NCBI GenBank assembly: GCA_020635905.1
Contig: JACJYV010000009.1
Span: 124,001-188,000, forward strand
DNA length: 64,000 nt
Direction: 5' to 3'
Source of the DNA: Bacteroidia bacterium
Lineage (GTDB): Bacteria > Bacteroidota > Bacteroidia > J057 > JADKCL01
The position numbers were made by a program, and so were the translations under genes. Below are positions 15,223-30,200 of the stretch, one piece after another; positions within the stretch are counted from its first letter, which is position 1; each line of letters starts with the position of its first letter. A model generated the notes under the pieces. The model made no database searches, had not been told where the DNA came from, and saw only the letters and a program-made list of their open reading frames with translations.

Positions 15223-18200
15223 ATGAACTCTTATTTTCCACACACAAGCCGCTTCACAAACTTGTCTCTTAAATTCATTTTCGCCACTCTGTTCATGCTC
15301 ACCGGCCTCAATTCCTTTGGCCAGTTGACCCTGATTCACCAGGAAAGCTTTGAGACGAATGGAGAAGGAACAAGGTACGTTTCCAATACCTTTTTGGGTT
15401 CTACCACCAGCGATTACTGGGGCCGGACTGATGCGGCTGGAAATGGTACGCAGGGAACTTACTCCTTTCTGCAACCGCCGGTTAGCATTGATGGATCTTC
15501 CTTTTGGGCAGGTGAGGACGTAGATGATACAGGAAACCCCTTGCCTCCCACTGGTGTAATTACTTTAAACCCCATCAGCGTGACCGGGTACTCAAGCCTG
15601 GAAGTAAGAGGGCTTTTTGCTGCCTTGCAGCACTTCAAATACGAAGCAACGGATGGGATTTTTATTGAAGCCGACCTAGATGGTGGAGGCTTTACGGGAA
15701 TTGGCGGCTTCTGGGGATATGATCCTTTGTCTCAGGCTAATAAGGATATCCGCAGAGCTGGGACATTCCCATTTACTACAGCAAGTGTTGGTGGAACTAT
15801 CCTTGATTCGCTTTTCAGGGATTTTACCTTCCCTGTTTCTTCCACGGGAAACAATCTGACCATCAGAATTACTTTCTTCAATAATGGAGGAACGGAAGAA
15901 TTGGCCATGGACAATATCCGGGTGTTTGGAATTCTCAGTGCCAATAACCCCCCTGTCCTTGCCGCAATAGAAGGTTCTGTTTTGGGATATATTGAAAACA
16001 TGGGTGCGGTTAACCTTACCTCAACCCTGACTGTCACCGATTCGGACAATGCAAACCAGGCCAGTGCCACCGTTTCCATTGTAGGAAATCTTCGTTCATG
16101 TGAAGATGAACTTCTTTTTACCAATCAAAACGGAATAACAGGTACCTGGAGTGCTGCCACGGGTGTGCTAAGCCTTACAGGATCTGCTACCAATGCCAAT
16201 TACCAAACTGCATTGAGATCTGTTCAATACAGAAATAATAATACCACCAACCCTGATACGAACCAACGTACTGTCAGATTTGTAACCAATGACGGCACTT
16301 CTGCAAGTAATAATCAGGACCGCCAGGTAACCATCTCCCGCTCCCTTACGGGCTCAGGTACAATTCCCTATCAGGAAAGTTTTGAAACAGATGGAAATGG
16401 TGTTCGCTATGATGCAAATGCCCACAATAATGGAACCACCAGTTTGTGGGATCGTCTTTCCAATCCCAATGCCCTGGTCACCAACCCTACCAATGTTAAC
16501 GGATCCTTTTATTTTGCGGGTACTGACGTGGATGCCACCGCAGGAACCTCAGATAATTGTGTCAATGGCAACCCTGATCCAAACGGAGTGGGTACTATCA
16601 TCCTCAACGACATTGATATCACGGGTTACACCAATCTTCAGGTAACCTTTGCCGCGGCGGCTCTGACTCCCACTGGTTGGGATGCCGCCAATCCAAAGGA
16701 CAGAATTCGCTTTGAAGCTTCGATCGACGGTGGTCCTTATACTTATGTAGGAGGTTATTATGCCAATGGTGCCACCCAATTAGAGGAAGATACCGACCTT
16801 GACCTTGCTGGCGGGCCGTCTGGAAATATCCTGGGGACAGCCTTCTCAGATGTTACCTTAAACATCTCCGGAACCGGATCTTCCCTCTCCATTCGGGTGG
16901 AGGTTTTTGCAAATTCACAGGCAGAAGAGTTGGCCTTGGATGATATTCGGGTGAATGGAATTTTGGCCTGTACTGCCGCCTCTGTTAGCACAGACCCAAA
17001 TGATGCAACCATTTGTCTGGGTAGCAATGCATCTTTTACTGCCGATACCACCGGCACTGCCGACTCTCTGCGTTGGCATGTTTCCACCAACGGCGGTACT
17101 TCCTGGACCACCCTCTCTGATGGTGGAAGCGTTTCCGGAGCCACGGCATTAACCCTGAACCTCACTGCTCCTGGTCTTGGAATGGATGGGAATCAATATC
17201 GTCTCGTGGTTTATTCCTGTTCTGCCACCACTGACTCCTCTAATGCCGCCACCCTGAATGTTTCGGGAATTGCATTCACCTTCTGTCCCCCGAATAAAAA
17301 CGTGACCAATACCGTTGGCCTTTGCGGAACCACGGTTACCTATACAGCTCCTGCCGCTGCAGGTGCTGACTCCATTGTACAGACCGCCGGCCAGATCAGT
17401 GGAGCCACCTATCAGGTTGGCAGTACCCTTAACCAATTTGTGGCCTATAAGGGAACCTGCACCGACACCTGTGAATTTTTCGTTGTGGTGGCCGATACCC
17501 AGCTTCCTGCCTTGAATGGTTGTAAAAATGATACTTCCATTTACGCGAACGCTTCCTGCCAGCGCAGCTACAGCTGGCTGGCCCCCACGGCCTCTGACAA
17601 CTGTCCTGGCCAGGGTTTGGTTGAGGCGAGCGGCTTTAACTCGCCAGAGGTATTTGATGCGGGTATCCACCTGATTAAATACATAGCGACCGACGCGAGT
17701 GGCAACCAGGATTCGTGCAGCTGGACGGTGACGGTACTGGACACAACGAGCCCGAACTGGGCGGGATGTCCTACGAACATGAACGTGGACGCTGATCCCA
17801 ATACCTGTGGTAAAACGGTCAGCTGGACCAATCCGACCATCAGCGACAACTGTCTGATTGATGCGGCTTCGCTGGATACGAACATTACGCCGGGCAGCTT
17901 CTTTGCGATTGGCACCACCACGGTGTACTATGCAGCGGCAGATACGAGCGGCAACGTGGACACCTGTACGTTTACCGTAACGGTAAACGACACCACACCC
18001 CCGGCTGCACTTTGTCAGGATATCACGGTGTACCTGAACGGTGGGGGCAACGCGACGATCACGGCAAGCGACGTGGACAACGGTTCGGCAGACAGCTGCG
18101 GGATTGCCTCACTCAGCGCCAGCCCGACCAGTTTCAACTGCTCGAACACGGGCGCCAATACGGTGACCCTGACGGTGACCGATAATAACGGCAATGTTTC

Positions 18201-21200
18201 CACCTGTACCTCGACCGTAACGGTGGAAGACAGCACGGCTCCTTCGGCAGTTTGCCAGGATATCACGGTCTTTCTGGACGGCGCGGGCAACGCCACGATC
18301 ACCGCGGGTGATGTGGATGGCGGCTCAACGGACAACTGCGGGGTGAGCCTGAGTGCGAGCCCGACGGCCTTTACCTGTGTGGATGTGGGGGCAAATTCCG
18401 TGACCCTGACCGCGACCGACCCGAGCGGCAATACGGATAATTGTACCGCTACGGTGACGGTAAGTGATACCACCGCTCCCACGGCGACCTGCCAGAACAT
18501 CACGGTATTTTTGGATGGCGCGGGCAGCGCGACCATCACGGGCAGCGATGTGGATGGCGGTTCCTCAGATAACTGTGGCATTGCCAGCACCAGCGCGAGC
18601 CCCTCGGCTTTCACCTGCTCCAACACGGGCGCCAATGCGGTGACCCTGACTGTAACGGATGTAAACGCCAATACTTCGACCTGCTCCGCAACTGTAACGG
18701 TGGTGGACAGCACGGCTCCGAGTGCCGTTTGTCAGGATATTACAGTATTCCTGAGCGGCGGCGGCACGGCGAGCATTTCTGGAGCTGACGTGGACGGCGG
18801 CTCTTCGGACAACTGTTCGATTGCTTCCTCGCTTGTCAACGGCGTACCGACCATCAACTATAACTGCTCCAATGTGGGCGCAAATGCGGTAACCCTGCAA
18901 CTGATGGACCCCAGCGGGAACACGGACAACTGCTCGGCCACGGTGACGGTGAGTGACACGACCGCTCCGAATGCAGTTTGTCAGAACATCACGGTTTTCC
19001 TTGACGGCAGCGGCAATATCTCGATCACGGGCAGTGATGTGGACGGCGGATCATCGGACGCCTGCGGGATTGCTTCACTGAGCGCCAGCCCTTCGGCCTT
19101 CACCTGCTCCAATACGGGTTCCAATGCGGTCACCCTGACCGTAACGGATGTAAACGGAAACTCTTCGACCTGCTCCTCAACTGTAACGGTGGTGGACAGC
19201 ACCGCACCGAGCGCCGTATGCCAGGATATCACAGTCTTCCTGAGTGCTGGCGGCACAGCCAGCATTACAGGAGCAGATGTGGACGGCGGCTCGACGGACA
19301 ACTGTTCGATTAGCAACACTCTTATCAACGGAGTTCCAACAGTCAATTATAACTGCTCCAATGTGGGGGCCAATGCGGTGACCCTGCAGGTGAGCGACCC
19401 GAGTGGCAACACGGACAACTGTTCGGCCACGGTGACAGTGGTTGACAGTACAGCTCCTACGGCAGTATGCCAGAATATCACCGTATTCCTGGACGGTTCG
19501 GGTAATATCTCGATCACGGGCAGTGATGTGGATGGCGGATCGTCAGACGCCTGCGGCATTGCCAGCAGAAGCGCCAGTCCTTCGGCCTTCACCTGTTCCA
19601 ATACGGGTTCTAATAGTGTGACTCTGACCGTCACGGATGTAAACGGCAACAGTGCTACCTGCACCGCGACCGTAACGGTGAACGACACGACCGCTCCGGT
19701 GGCAGTTTGTCAGGACCTGACCCTGCAACTGGACGGTTCGGGCAACGCCTCGACCAGCGGGTCTGCAGTAGACAACGGATCTTCAGACAACTGCTCGATC
19801 AGCTCCATGAGTCTGAGTGATTCCACCTTTACCTGCTCTGACCTGGGTGCGAACAGCGTGACTTTGACCGTGATTGACCCGAGCGGCAATACGGACAACT
19901 GCTCGGCCACGATTACGGTTGAGGATAATGTGGCTCCCTCGGCAGTTTGCCAAAACCTGACCATCTACCTGGACGGATTGGGCAATGCCAATATTGTGAG
20001 TGCGAACGTGGATAACGGCTCGACGGATAACTGCACGATCACCCACTACAGCCTGAGCGACTCGATTTACAACTGCTCGGACGCCTTTGCGGTGGCCGGT
20101 AACCAGTCCACCACCCTCACGGTGATTGACCAGAGCGGCAACAGCGATAATTGTGTTTCGACCATCACGGTGCTGGACACGATTGCCCCGGTAATTGTGT
20201 GCCCCAATGATACGGTGGTGGCCGCCGACCCGGGCGTATGTACCCATACGGCGACCTTCCCCTCACCGACCCGCTCAGACAACTGCTCACCGCTGCCGAT
20301 GACTAACAGCAAGAACTTTACGGGCATCCTGAGCGGTACCTTTAATGCTGGTACGACCAATGTGGTCTGGACGGTGACCGATCCAAGCAATAATTCAGAC
20401 ACCTGCCATTATAAGGTCACCGTGGTTGACTCTCAGCCTCCGGTGCTGACCTGCCCGGCCGACACGATGGTGAATGTGGATGGCAGTTGCCAGTACACGA
20501 TCCACAACGTAGTGGCCCTGACCACGATTACGGATAATTGCACCGCTTCAGGTTCAATTATTAAATCGCAGTCCATTGCCTCTGGCACGGTGGTAAACAT
20601 TGGTGACTACGGAGTTTGGGTATTTGCGACCGATCTGGCCAATAATACAGACAGCTGTCTGACCACGATCATGGTGCGGGATACGACCGCGCCGACGGCC
20701 ATTTGCCAGGATATTACCCTGCAACTTGATACCAACGGCCAGGCCTCGACTACAAGTTCAGCCATCAATAACGGATCTTCGGACAATTGCCAGATTACCT
20801 CGGTCAGCCTGAGCGATTCCAGCTTTACCTGCGGAGATCTGGGCGCAAATTCAGTGACTTTGACCGTGATTGATTCTTCGGGGAATTCCAGCACCTGTAC
20901 GGCTACCGTCACGATTGAAGACAATATCGCCCCCACGGCTATTTGTCAAAACCTGACCCTGCAACTGGACGGCTCGGGCAACGCCTCGACCACGGGTGCG
21001 GCGGTTAATAACGGTTCAACCGACAATTGTTCCATTACTTCAGTCAGCCTGAGTGATTCGACTTTTGATTGTGCAGACCTGGGCTCAAATTCAGTTACCT
21101 TAACTGTGATTGACCAGAGCGGTAATTCTGATAACTGCTCGGCAACCATCACGGTACAGGATACGGTATCCCCCGTGGCCCTCTGTCAGGACATTACCCT

Positions 21201-24200
21201 GCAGCTCGACGGTTCGGGCAATGCCTCGACCACAAGTTCAGCGGTGGATAATGGTTCATCAGACAACTGTGCGATCACCTCAAGCAGCCTGAGTGATTCG
21301 ACCTATACCTGCACCAATCTGGGGGCCAACAGCGTGACTCTCACCGTAATTGACCAGAGCGGCAACAGTTCCACCTGCACGGCTACCGTAACGGTGGAAG
21401 ACACGGTAGCTCCCACGGCCATCTGTCAGGATATTACCCTGCAACTCGATACCAATGGCCAGACCTCGACCACGAGTTCAGCCATCAATAACGGTTCATC
21501 AGACAACTGCACCATTACTTCAGTTAGCCTGAGTGATTCGACCTACAACTGCAATGACCTGGGCGCGAACAGCGTAACCCTTACGGTGATTGACCAGAGC
21601 GGTAACAGTTCGACCTGCACAGCCACTGTCACGGTGGAAGACAACCTGGCCCCCACGGCGCTCTGCCAGGACATTACCCTCTGGCTCGACGGCAGCGGAC
21701 AGGCCTCGACCACCAGTTCAGCGGTTAATAACGGTTCCACGGACAATTGCACCATCACCAGCATTTCCCTGAGTGATTCAACGTACTCCTGTAATGAGAT
21801 TGGCGCAAACAGCGTGACCCTCACCGTAATCGACCAGAGCGGCAATTCTTCAACCTGTACGGCGACCGTTACGGTGGAAGATACGGTGGCTCCGACGGCG
21901 ATTTGCCAGAACATTACCCTCTGGCTGGATGCGGGCGGCAACGCCTCGACCAGCAGCAGTGCAATTGACAACGGATCATTTGATAACTGCGCCATTACCC
22001 ACTATTCACTGAGTGATTCTGTATTTACCTGTTCTAATGTGGGATCAAATGCTGTCACCCTGACCGTGATAGACTCGGTGGGCAATGTGGATTCCTGCTC
22101 GGCTACGGTGATGGTGATGGATACGATTGCCCCCACGGCCATGTGTAAAGACACCACGGTCTATCTGGGTGCGGTGGGAACGCTGAGCATTGACACGAGC
22201 TGGGTCAATAACGGCAGCTTTGATAACTGCGCGATTGACACGATGTACATCTCGCAAAATTCTTTCAACTGCGCCGATACGGGTGTGCAGCAGATTACTT
22301 TGGTGGTAATGGATGTCAATGGCAACAGCGACAGCTGCGTGGCCAATGTGACGGTGCTGGACAGCACGCCTCCGGTCATCACCTTCTGTCCTGCCAACCA
22401 GACCCTGCCCAATACGCCTTCGAACTGTGGCCGGATTGTGACTTATGCCACCCCTACGGCCACGGACAACTGCCAGGTGGATTCAATCACCATTGGCAAT
22501 ACGGACAACCTGAGCGGTCAGCTCTTCCCGGTGGGAACGACCACAGTGACCTGGACGGCTTATGATCCGAGCCTGAACACCACGGCTTGTGTGTTCACGA
22601 TCACGATCAACGATACCGAACTGCCCAAGATCACGGGCTGCCCGACCAATAAGACGGTCAATAACTCAGCCGGTCAGTGCGGTGCCGCGGTTAACTGGAC
22701 TGCGCCTACGGCGAGCGACAACTGTCCCAACGTGACCCTGACCTCGACCCATTCCCCGGGCGACTTCTTCGCGGTGGGTACCGACACGGTGGTTTATACT
22801 GCCACCGACAGCTCGGGCAATATCAAAACCTGCACCTTTACGGTGACGGTCAATGACAACGAAGCTCCCCAGATCACCTGCCCGGCCAATATCACGGTCA
22901 GCGCAGGCGCAGGCAACTGTACCGCGGTGGTGAATTATATCACTCCGGTGGGTACGGACAACTGCCCGGGCGTGACTACGGTACAGACCCTGGGTCTGGC
23001 TTCGGGCGATTCCTTCAGCGTGGGTACGACCACCAACACCTTTGTGGCCACCGACGGCAACGGTCTGCAGGCCAGTTGCAGCTTTACTGTGACGGTGAAC
23101 GACGGGGTGGCTCCGGTGATTACCTGCCCGGCCAATGACACGATCTCAACCGATCCGAGCTTCTGCTTTGCCAATTACACCTACGCCACCCCGACTGCGG
23201 TGGACAACTGCGATGCCTCACCTGTGGTGAGCCAGATTTCTGGTCCTGCTTCGGGTGGTATCTTTAATAAGGGCACCACGGCGGTGACCTGGCAGGCCAC
23301 CGACAACAGCGGCAACACCTCTCAGTGTACCTTTACGGTGAGGGTCTATGACGGAGAAGCTCCGGTGATCATCACCTGTCCGGTGGATGTAACCAAAAAT
23401 GCCGATCCGGGCCAGTGTACGGCTGCAGTGACCATTCCGATCCCCCAATCGGGCATTGCCTTCTCAGACAACTGTCCCAACCCGATCATGATCAACAACC
23501 ATTCGGGTAATGCCAACGCGAGCGGCACCTATCCGGTGGGTGTGACCACGGTGATGTGGACCGTAACCGACCAGGATGGCAATAAAGACACCTGCTACCA
23601 GACGGTGACCATCATTGACAACCAGCCCCCGACGGCGGTTTGTCAGAATATCACGGTGTTCCTGAATAACAGTGGCAGCGCCTCGATCACCCCTGCGGAC
23701 GTGGATGGCGGATCAAGCGACCAGTGCGGCATTGTGAACCTGAGCATCAACGATTCGACCTTTAACTGCACCGATGTGGGTGCCAATACGGTGACCCTGA
23801 CCGTGGCCGATACAAGCGGCAACTCGGTCACCTGTAATGCCACGGTGACGGTTTCGGATACGGTGTCTCCGGTGGCCCTGTGTCAGGATGTGACGGTGTA
23901 TCTGGATAATGGCGGCAATGCCAGTATTACGACCAACGACATCAACAACGGCTCGAATGACGCCTGCGGCGTTGCATCAGTAAGCCTGGACTCGACCAGC
24001 TTTGATTGCAGTGAAGTGGGCCCGAATACGGTGACTCTGACCGTGGTGGACAGCAATGCGAACAGCTCGACCTGCACGGCAAAGGTGACGGTGATGGATA
24101 CGGTGGCTCCAGTGGCCCTGTGTCAGGATATTACGGTACAACTGGACGGTAGCGGTAACGCATCGATCACGGCGAATGAGGTGGACAACGGTTCAAATGA

Positions 24201-27200
24201 CGCCTGCGGCATTGCTTCGCTGAGCGCGGCTCCGACTTCTTTCAACTGTTCAAACATTGGTGCCAATACAGTGACCCTGACCGCGACCGACAATAACGGC
24301 AACAGTTCGACCTGTACTTCCACTGTGACCATCGCCGACACGGTGGCTCCCCAGGCGGTGTGTCAGGATATTACGATTTATCTGGATGGCAGTGGCAATG
24401 TGAGCATTAATGCCAGTGATGTGGACGGAGGGTCAAGCGATGCTTGTGGAATCAATTCCCTGAGCGCAAGCCCAACTGCGTTTACCTGCTCAAATGTGGG
24501 TGGCAATTTGGTTACCCTGACTGTGAGCGACAATAATGGCAATACTGCAAGCTGTGTTTCCACCGTAACTGTTCAGGATACCGTATCGCCAGTAGCAGTT
24601 TGCCAGAGCATCACGGTTTACCTTGACGCAAGCGGCAATGTAGCTATCACGGCCAACGACATTGACAATGGTTCTACCGATGCTTGTGGCATTGATACTC
24701 TGATGCTGGATACCACTGCATTTAATTGTTCTGATGTGGGATCTAATCCCGTAACACTCACCGCAACTGATAATAACGGCAATACTTCGACCTGTTCAGC
24801 CACCGTAACGGTAATGGATACGGTGGTCCCGGTGGCCCTGTGTCAGGATATCACGGTTCAGCTGGATGGTTCGGGTAATGCATCGATCACGGCCAATGAC
24901 ATTGACAACGGATCAAACGACGCCTGCGGCATTGCATCCACCGCGGTAAATCCAAATAGCTTCACCTGTTCCAATGCAGGCGCCAATCCGGTGACCCTGA
25001 CGGTGACCGACAATAACGGCAACAGTTCGACCTGTACGGCCACGGTGACGATTGAGGACACGATTGCCCCAGTGGCAGTTTGCCAGAATGACACCCTGTG
25101 GCTGGACGCCAGCGGCATGGCCACCAATACGGCGGCTGATCTGGATGGCGGCTCAAGCGACAACTGTGCGGTTGATACCCTAATTTCTTCCCAGACCATG
25201 TGGAGCTGTACTGATGTGGGTTCTAACCCGACGACTCTCTACGTGTATGACGCAAGCGGCAATGTGGATTCCTGTACGGCCATGGTCATGGTGATCGATA
25301 CGGTCGCTCCGGTAGCCAGCTGTATTGACACGGTGCTCTATCTGGATGGCAATGGAAATGCCTTCCTGACGGCCAATGTGGTGGATAACGGCTCAAGTGA
25401 CGCCTGCGGCATTGCCTCTTCCAGCGTGACTCCGAACGCCTTCAACTGCTCCAATACGGGCGCCAATACGGTGACCCTGACCGTGACCGACAATAACGGC
25501 AACAGCGACGCCTGCACCGCAACGGTGACGGTGCTCGATACCCTGAGCCCGACCATTATCTGTCCGGCCAATATCACCATCAGCACGGGAGTGGGCATCT
25601 GCCAGCGCAACGTGACCGTACCCCTGGCCACCAAGTCTGACAACTGCTCGGCCACGGTGACCAATACCTTTAACTTTACCAATAACGCCTCGGGCATCTA
25701 TCCCAAAGGCACCACTACGGTGACCTTCATTGCGGTGGATCCGAGCGGTAACTCGGCCAATTGCCAGATGACTGTAACGGTGGTGGACAACGAAGCGCCC
25801 AATGCCCTTTGTGCGGACACGACCCTGTATCTGGATGCCAGCGGACAGGCCAGTGTAACGGTGAATGACCTGGACGGCGGCACGACGGACAACTGTGCCC
25901 TGGACACCCTCTTCATCACCCCCGCGGGCATGTTTGATTGCAGTAATGTGGGAGTGAATGCAGTGGTGCTGACTGCGATTGACCAGGATGGCAATACGGA
26001 TACCTGTACTGCCCTGGTGACGGTGGTGGATACGACTGCCCCGGTGGTGAGCTGTCTGGATACGACCCTCTACCTGGACGCCAGCGGCATGGCCAGCCTC
26101 GGTGCGATGGACCTGATTGGTTCAATCAGCGACAGCTGCGGCATTGACTCGGTCTGGGCTTCCCAGACGGTCTTTACCTGTTCGGATACGGGTGCCAATG
26201 CCATTACCGTGACGGTGATGGACAATAACGCCAACCTGAGCAGCTGTACCTCGACCGTGACGGTACTGGATACGACGCCTCCGGCGGCCATGTGTCAGGA
26301 TGTGACCCTCGCGCTGGACAATAACGGCAACGCCGTCCTCACCCCTTCAATGATCAATGACAGCAGTTTTGATAATTGTTCCATTGACTCGATGTGGGTG
26401 AGCCAGGATTCCTTTACCTGCTCCAACACAGGCCCGAACAGCGTGACCTTAAGTGTGAGTGATGTGAACGGCAATCTGAGCAGCTGTACCGCGACGGTCA
26501 CCGTTGAAGACACGATTGCCCCGACGGCGGTTTGCTACCCGACGGTGAGTGTCTATCTGGACGCCAGCGGCAATGCTTCGATCACGACTACTGATATTGA
26601 TTCGGCCAGCTTTGACAATTGTGCGGTGGACTCACTCTCGATTGACATCACAAGTTTCAACTGCTCCGACCTGGGTTCACAGAAAGTGACCCTGACGGTT
26701 TGGGATGCAAGCGGCAATATGGACATGTGCCAGAGCAATGTGGATGTAACCGATACGATCGCTCCGGTGGCTCTGTGCCAGAATGTGACGGTTTATCTGG
26801 ATAATAGCGGCATGGCCAGCATTTTGGCCAGTGACGTGGACTCCGGCTCGACCGATGCCTGCGGCATTGCCAGCCTGGTGGTGGACTCGACCAGCTTTGA
26901 CTGCTCCGAAGTGGGTGCCAATATGGTAACCCTGACCGTAACGGACTCCAGTGCCAACAGCGCAAGCTGTATGGCGACTGTCATGGTGATGGATACGGTT
27001 GCTCCGGTGGCGATTTGCAGTGACACGACCCTTTACCTGAACGGATCGGGTATGGCCATGATCACCGCGAATGATCTGGGTGGTAACTCGACCGACAACT
27101 GCGGGATTGACACCATTACTGCTTCGCAGACCATGTTTACCTGTGCCGACAGCACAGTCATGGTGATAATCACGGTTCTGGATGTAAACGGCAACACTTC

Positions 27201-30200
27201 CAGTTGCACCAGCACGGTGACGGTGATTGATTCCACCGCCCCCCTTGCTTCCTGCATGGACATTACGGTGCAGCTCGACGGATCGGGCATGGCCACCATC
27301 AGTGATACGGCAGTCAATAACGGCTCTTCGGACAACTGTTCGATCGCTTCAATCACGAGCAGCCCGACCAGCTTTAATTGCTCCAATGTGGGTGCCAATA
27401 CGGTAACCCTGACTGTGATGGATGCCAGCGGCAATGTGGACAGCTGTACTGCCACGGTGACGGTGGAAGACACCGTGCCACCGGTGGCAGTATGTATGGA
27501 TACCACCTTGGTGCTGAATTCCCTGGGCAACGCCTCCCTGACGGCCAATGATTTGGATGGCGGCTCGACCGATAACTGCGCCATCAGCAGCATCACCGCC
27601 AGCCAGCTTTCCTTCAACTGTACCGATGTGGGAGCAAATAACATCCTGCTGACTGTAACGGATGTCAATGGCAACAGCGACACCTGTACCGCAGTGGTTA
27701 CAGTGACGGATACCACTGCACCAGCCATTGCGAACTGTCCGCTGGATGTGACCATCAATAATACGCCCAATAACTGTGGATCAAGCTTCAACTGGACTGC
27801 GCCTACGGCTACGGACGCCTGTGGTCTGGCCTCGTTGGTGGGAGACAATGTACCCAACAGCTTCTTCCAGGTGGGTACGACCACGGTAACCTATACCGCA
27901 ACCGATGTGAACGGCAATGTGAGCCTGTGCAGCTTCGATGTGACAGTAATTGACAATGAAGATCCCAAGATCACGGGTTGTCCGGGTAATAAGACTGCCT
28001 TCAACGGGGTGGGTCAGTGCAGCGCAATTGTCAGCTGGAATCCGCCTACGGCGAGTGACAACTGTCCCGGTGTGGTAATGGTCTCCAGCCATAACCCCGG
28101 CACGAGCTTCAATGTGGGGCAGACCACGGTCACCTATGTGGCCACTGACAGCGCAGGTCATACCGACACCTGCCAGTTTGTGGTCACGGTACTCGATACG
28201 GCTTCACCCCAGATCACCTGCCCGGCTAACATTTCAGTAAGCAATACAGTAGGTCAGTGTGCGGCCACGGTATCCTACACCACTCCGGTGGGTACGGACA
28301 ACTGTGCCGGTGCGACCACGGTGCAGAGCGCAGGTCAGCCCAGTGGCTCCAGCTTTGCGGTGGGAACGACCACCAACACCTTCGTGGTGACTGATGCGAG
28401 CGGTAATGTGGATAGCTGTTCATTTACCGTTACGGTCAATGATACGGAAGTTCCCCAGGTCACCTGCCCGGCTGATATTACTGTATCCAACGACAGCAAC
28501 CAGTGCTCGGCCGTGGTAAGCTATACCGCCCCCGTGGGTACGGACAACTGCGCAGGAGATACAACCACTCAGAGTGCAGGTCTGGGCTCCGGCGCGACCT
28601 TCCCCGTGGGTGTAACCACTGAAACCTATGTGGTGACAGACGCCAGCGGCAATGTGGACAGCTGTTCATTTACCATTACGGTCAATGACACTGAAGTACC
28701 CCAGATTGCCTGCCCGGCTGATGTTACCGTCAATAATGACTCCGCACAATGCAGTGCGGTGGTGAGCTACACCACCCCGGTGGGTACGGACAACTGTGCG
28801 GGTGCAAGCACCACCCAAAGTGCAGGCCTGGGATCAGGCTCCGCCTTCCCGGTGGGTATGACCACGGAAACTTATGTGGTGACCGACGCCAGCGGCAACA
28901 GCGACAGCTGCTCATTTACCATTACGGTCAATGATACTGAGGCTCCCCAGATCACCTGCCCGGCTGATGTGACGGTGAGCAACGATGCAGGCATGTGCTC
29001 AGCTACGGTAAACTACACCACCCCGGTGGGTACGGATAACTGCGCTGGTGCAAGCACCACCCAGAGTGCTGGTCTGGGCTCGGGAGCAAGCTTTGCCCTG
29101 GGTACGACCACTGAAAGCTACCTGGTGACTGACGCCAGCGGCAATGTGGACTCCTGCTCCTTCACCATTACGGTGGAAGATACGGAAGCTCCGCAGATTA
29201 CCTGCCCGGCTGACCTGACGGTCAGCAATGACAGCGGTATGTGTGACGCCGTGGTGACTTACACCGCACCTGTGGGTACGGACAATTGTCCCGGTGCCAC
29301 TACCATCCAGACCGCAGGTCTGGGCTCGGGAGCCACCTTCGCCGTGGGCTCCACGGTGGAAACCTACCAGGTAACCGACGCCGCGGGTAACCTCGACAGC
29401 TGTTCCTTCACCATCACGGTGCAGGACAACGAAGCTCCCTCGATTGTCTGCCCCGCAGATACGGTCATCCCCGCCGACAGCGGACAATGCTCGGCAATGT
29501 TTACTTACACTTCACCCGTGGGAATGGATAATTGTCCCAATGACTCAACCTTCCAGAGTGCAGGCCTGGGTTCAGGAGCAACCTTCCCCGTGGGTATGAC
29601 GACTGAAACCTATGTTGTGATTGATCAGCAGGGAACTTCTGATTCCTGCTCCTTCACTGTAACGGTTCTGGATATTGAAGCTCCTGTGGTAACCTGTCCT
29701 GCAGATACCATGGTCAATAACGATGCTGGAAACTGCAGTGCAGTATTCAGCTATACAACTCCGGTTGGAACCGACAACTGTGCGGGAGCCAGCACCACCC
29801 AAACCGCAGGTTTGGCCAGTGGCGCAACCTTCCCGCTGGGAGCAACCACCAATACTTTTGTGGTAACCGACGGTTCTGGCAATATGGACAGCTGTTCATT
29901 CACGGTAACTGTGATGGATGCGGAAGCTCCCCAGATTACCTGCCCGGCCAACCTGACGGTTAATACCGATCCCGGTCAGTGCAGCGCAGTGGTAAATTAC
30001 ACCGCTCCTGTTGGAACGGATAACTGCCCCGGCGCTTCCACCACTCTCAGCAGTGGTCAGGGAACCGGAGGAACATTTGCCCTGGGTGTAAATACCGAAA
30101 CCTATGTGGTCACCGATGGAGCTGGCAATACTGACAGCTGTTCTTTCACCATTACGGTGGAAGATCACCAAAACCCAACCATCGTTTGTCCTGCCAACTT

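Noticed and set aside
27033..27884. 283-residue minus-strand frame
   Set aside because: Same cause as above; its translation mirrors HYR repeats and shows no independent domain.
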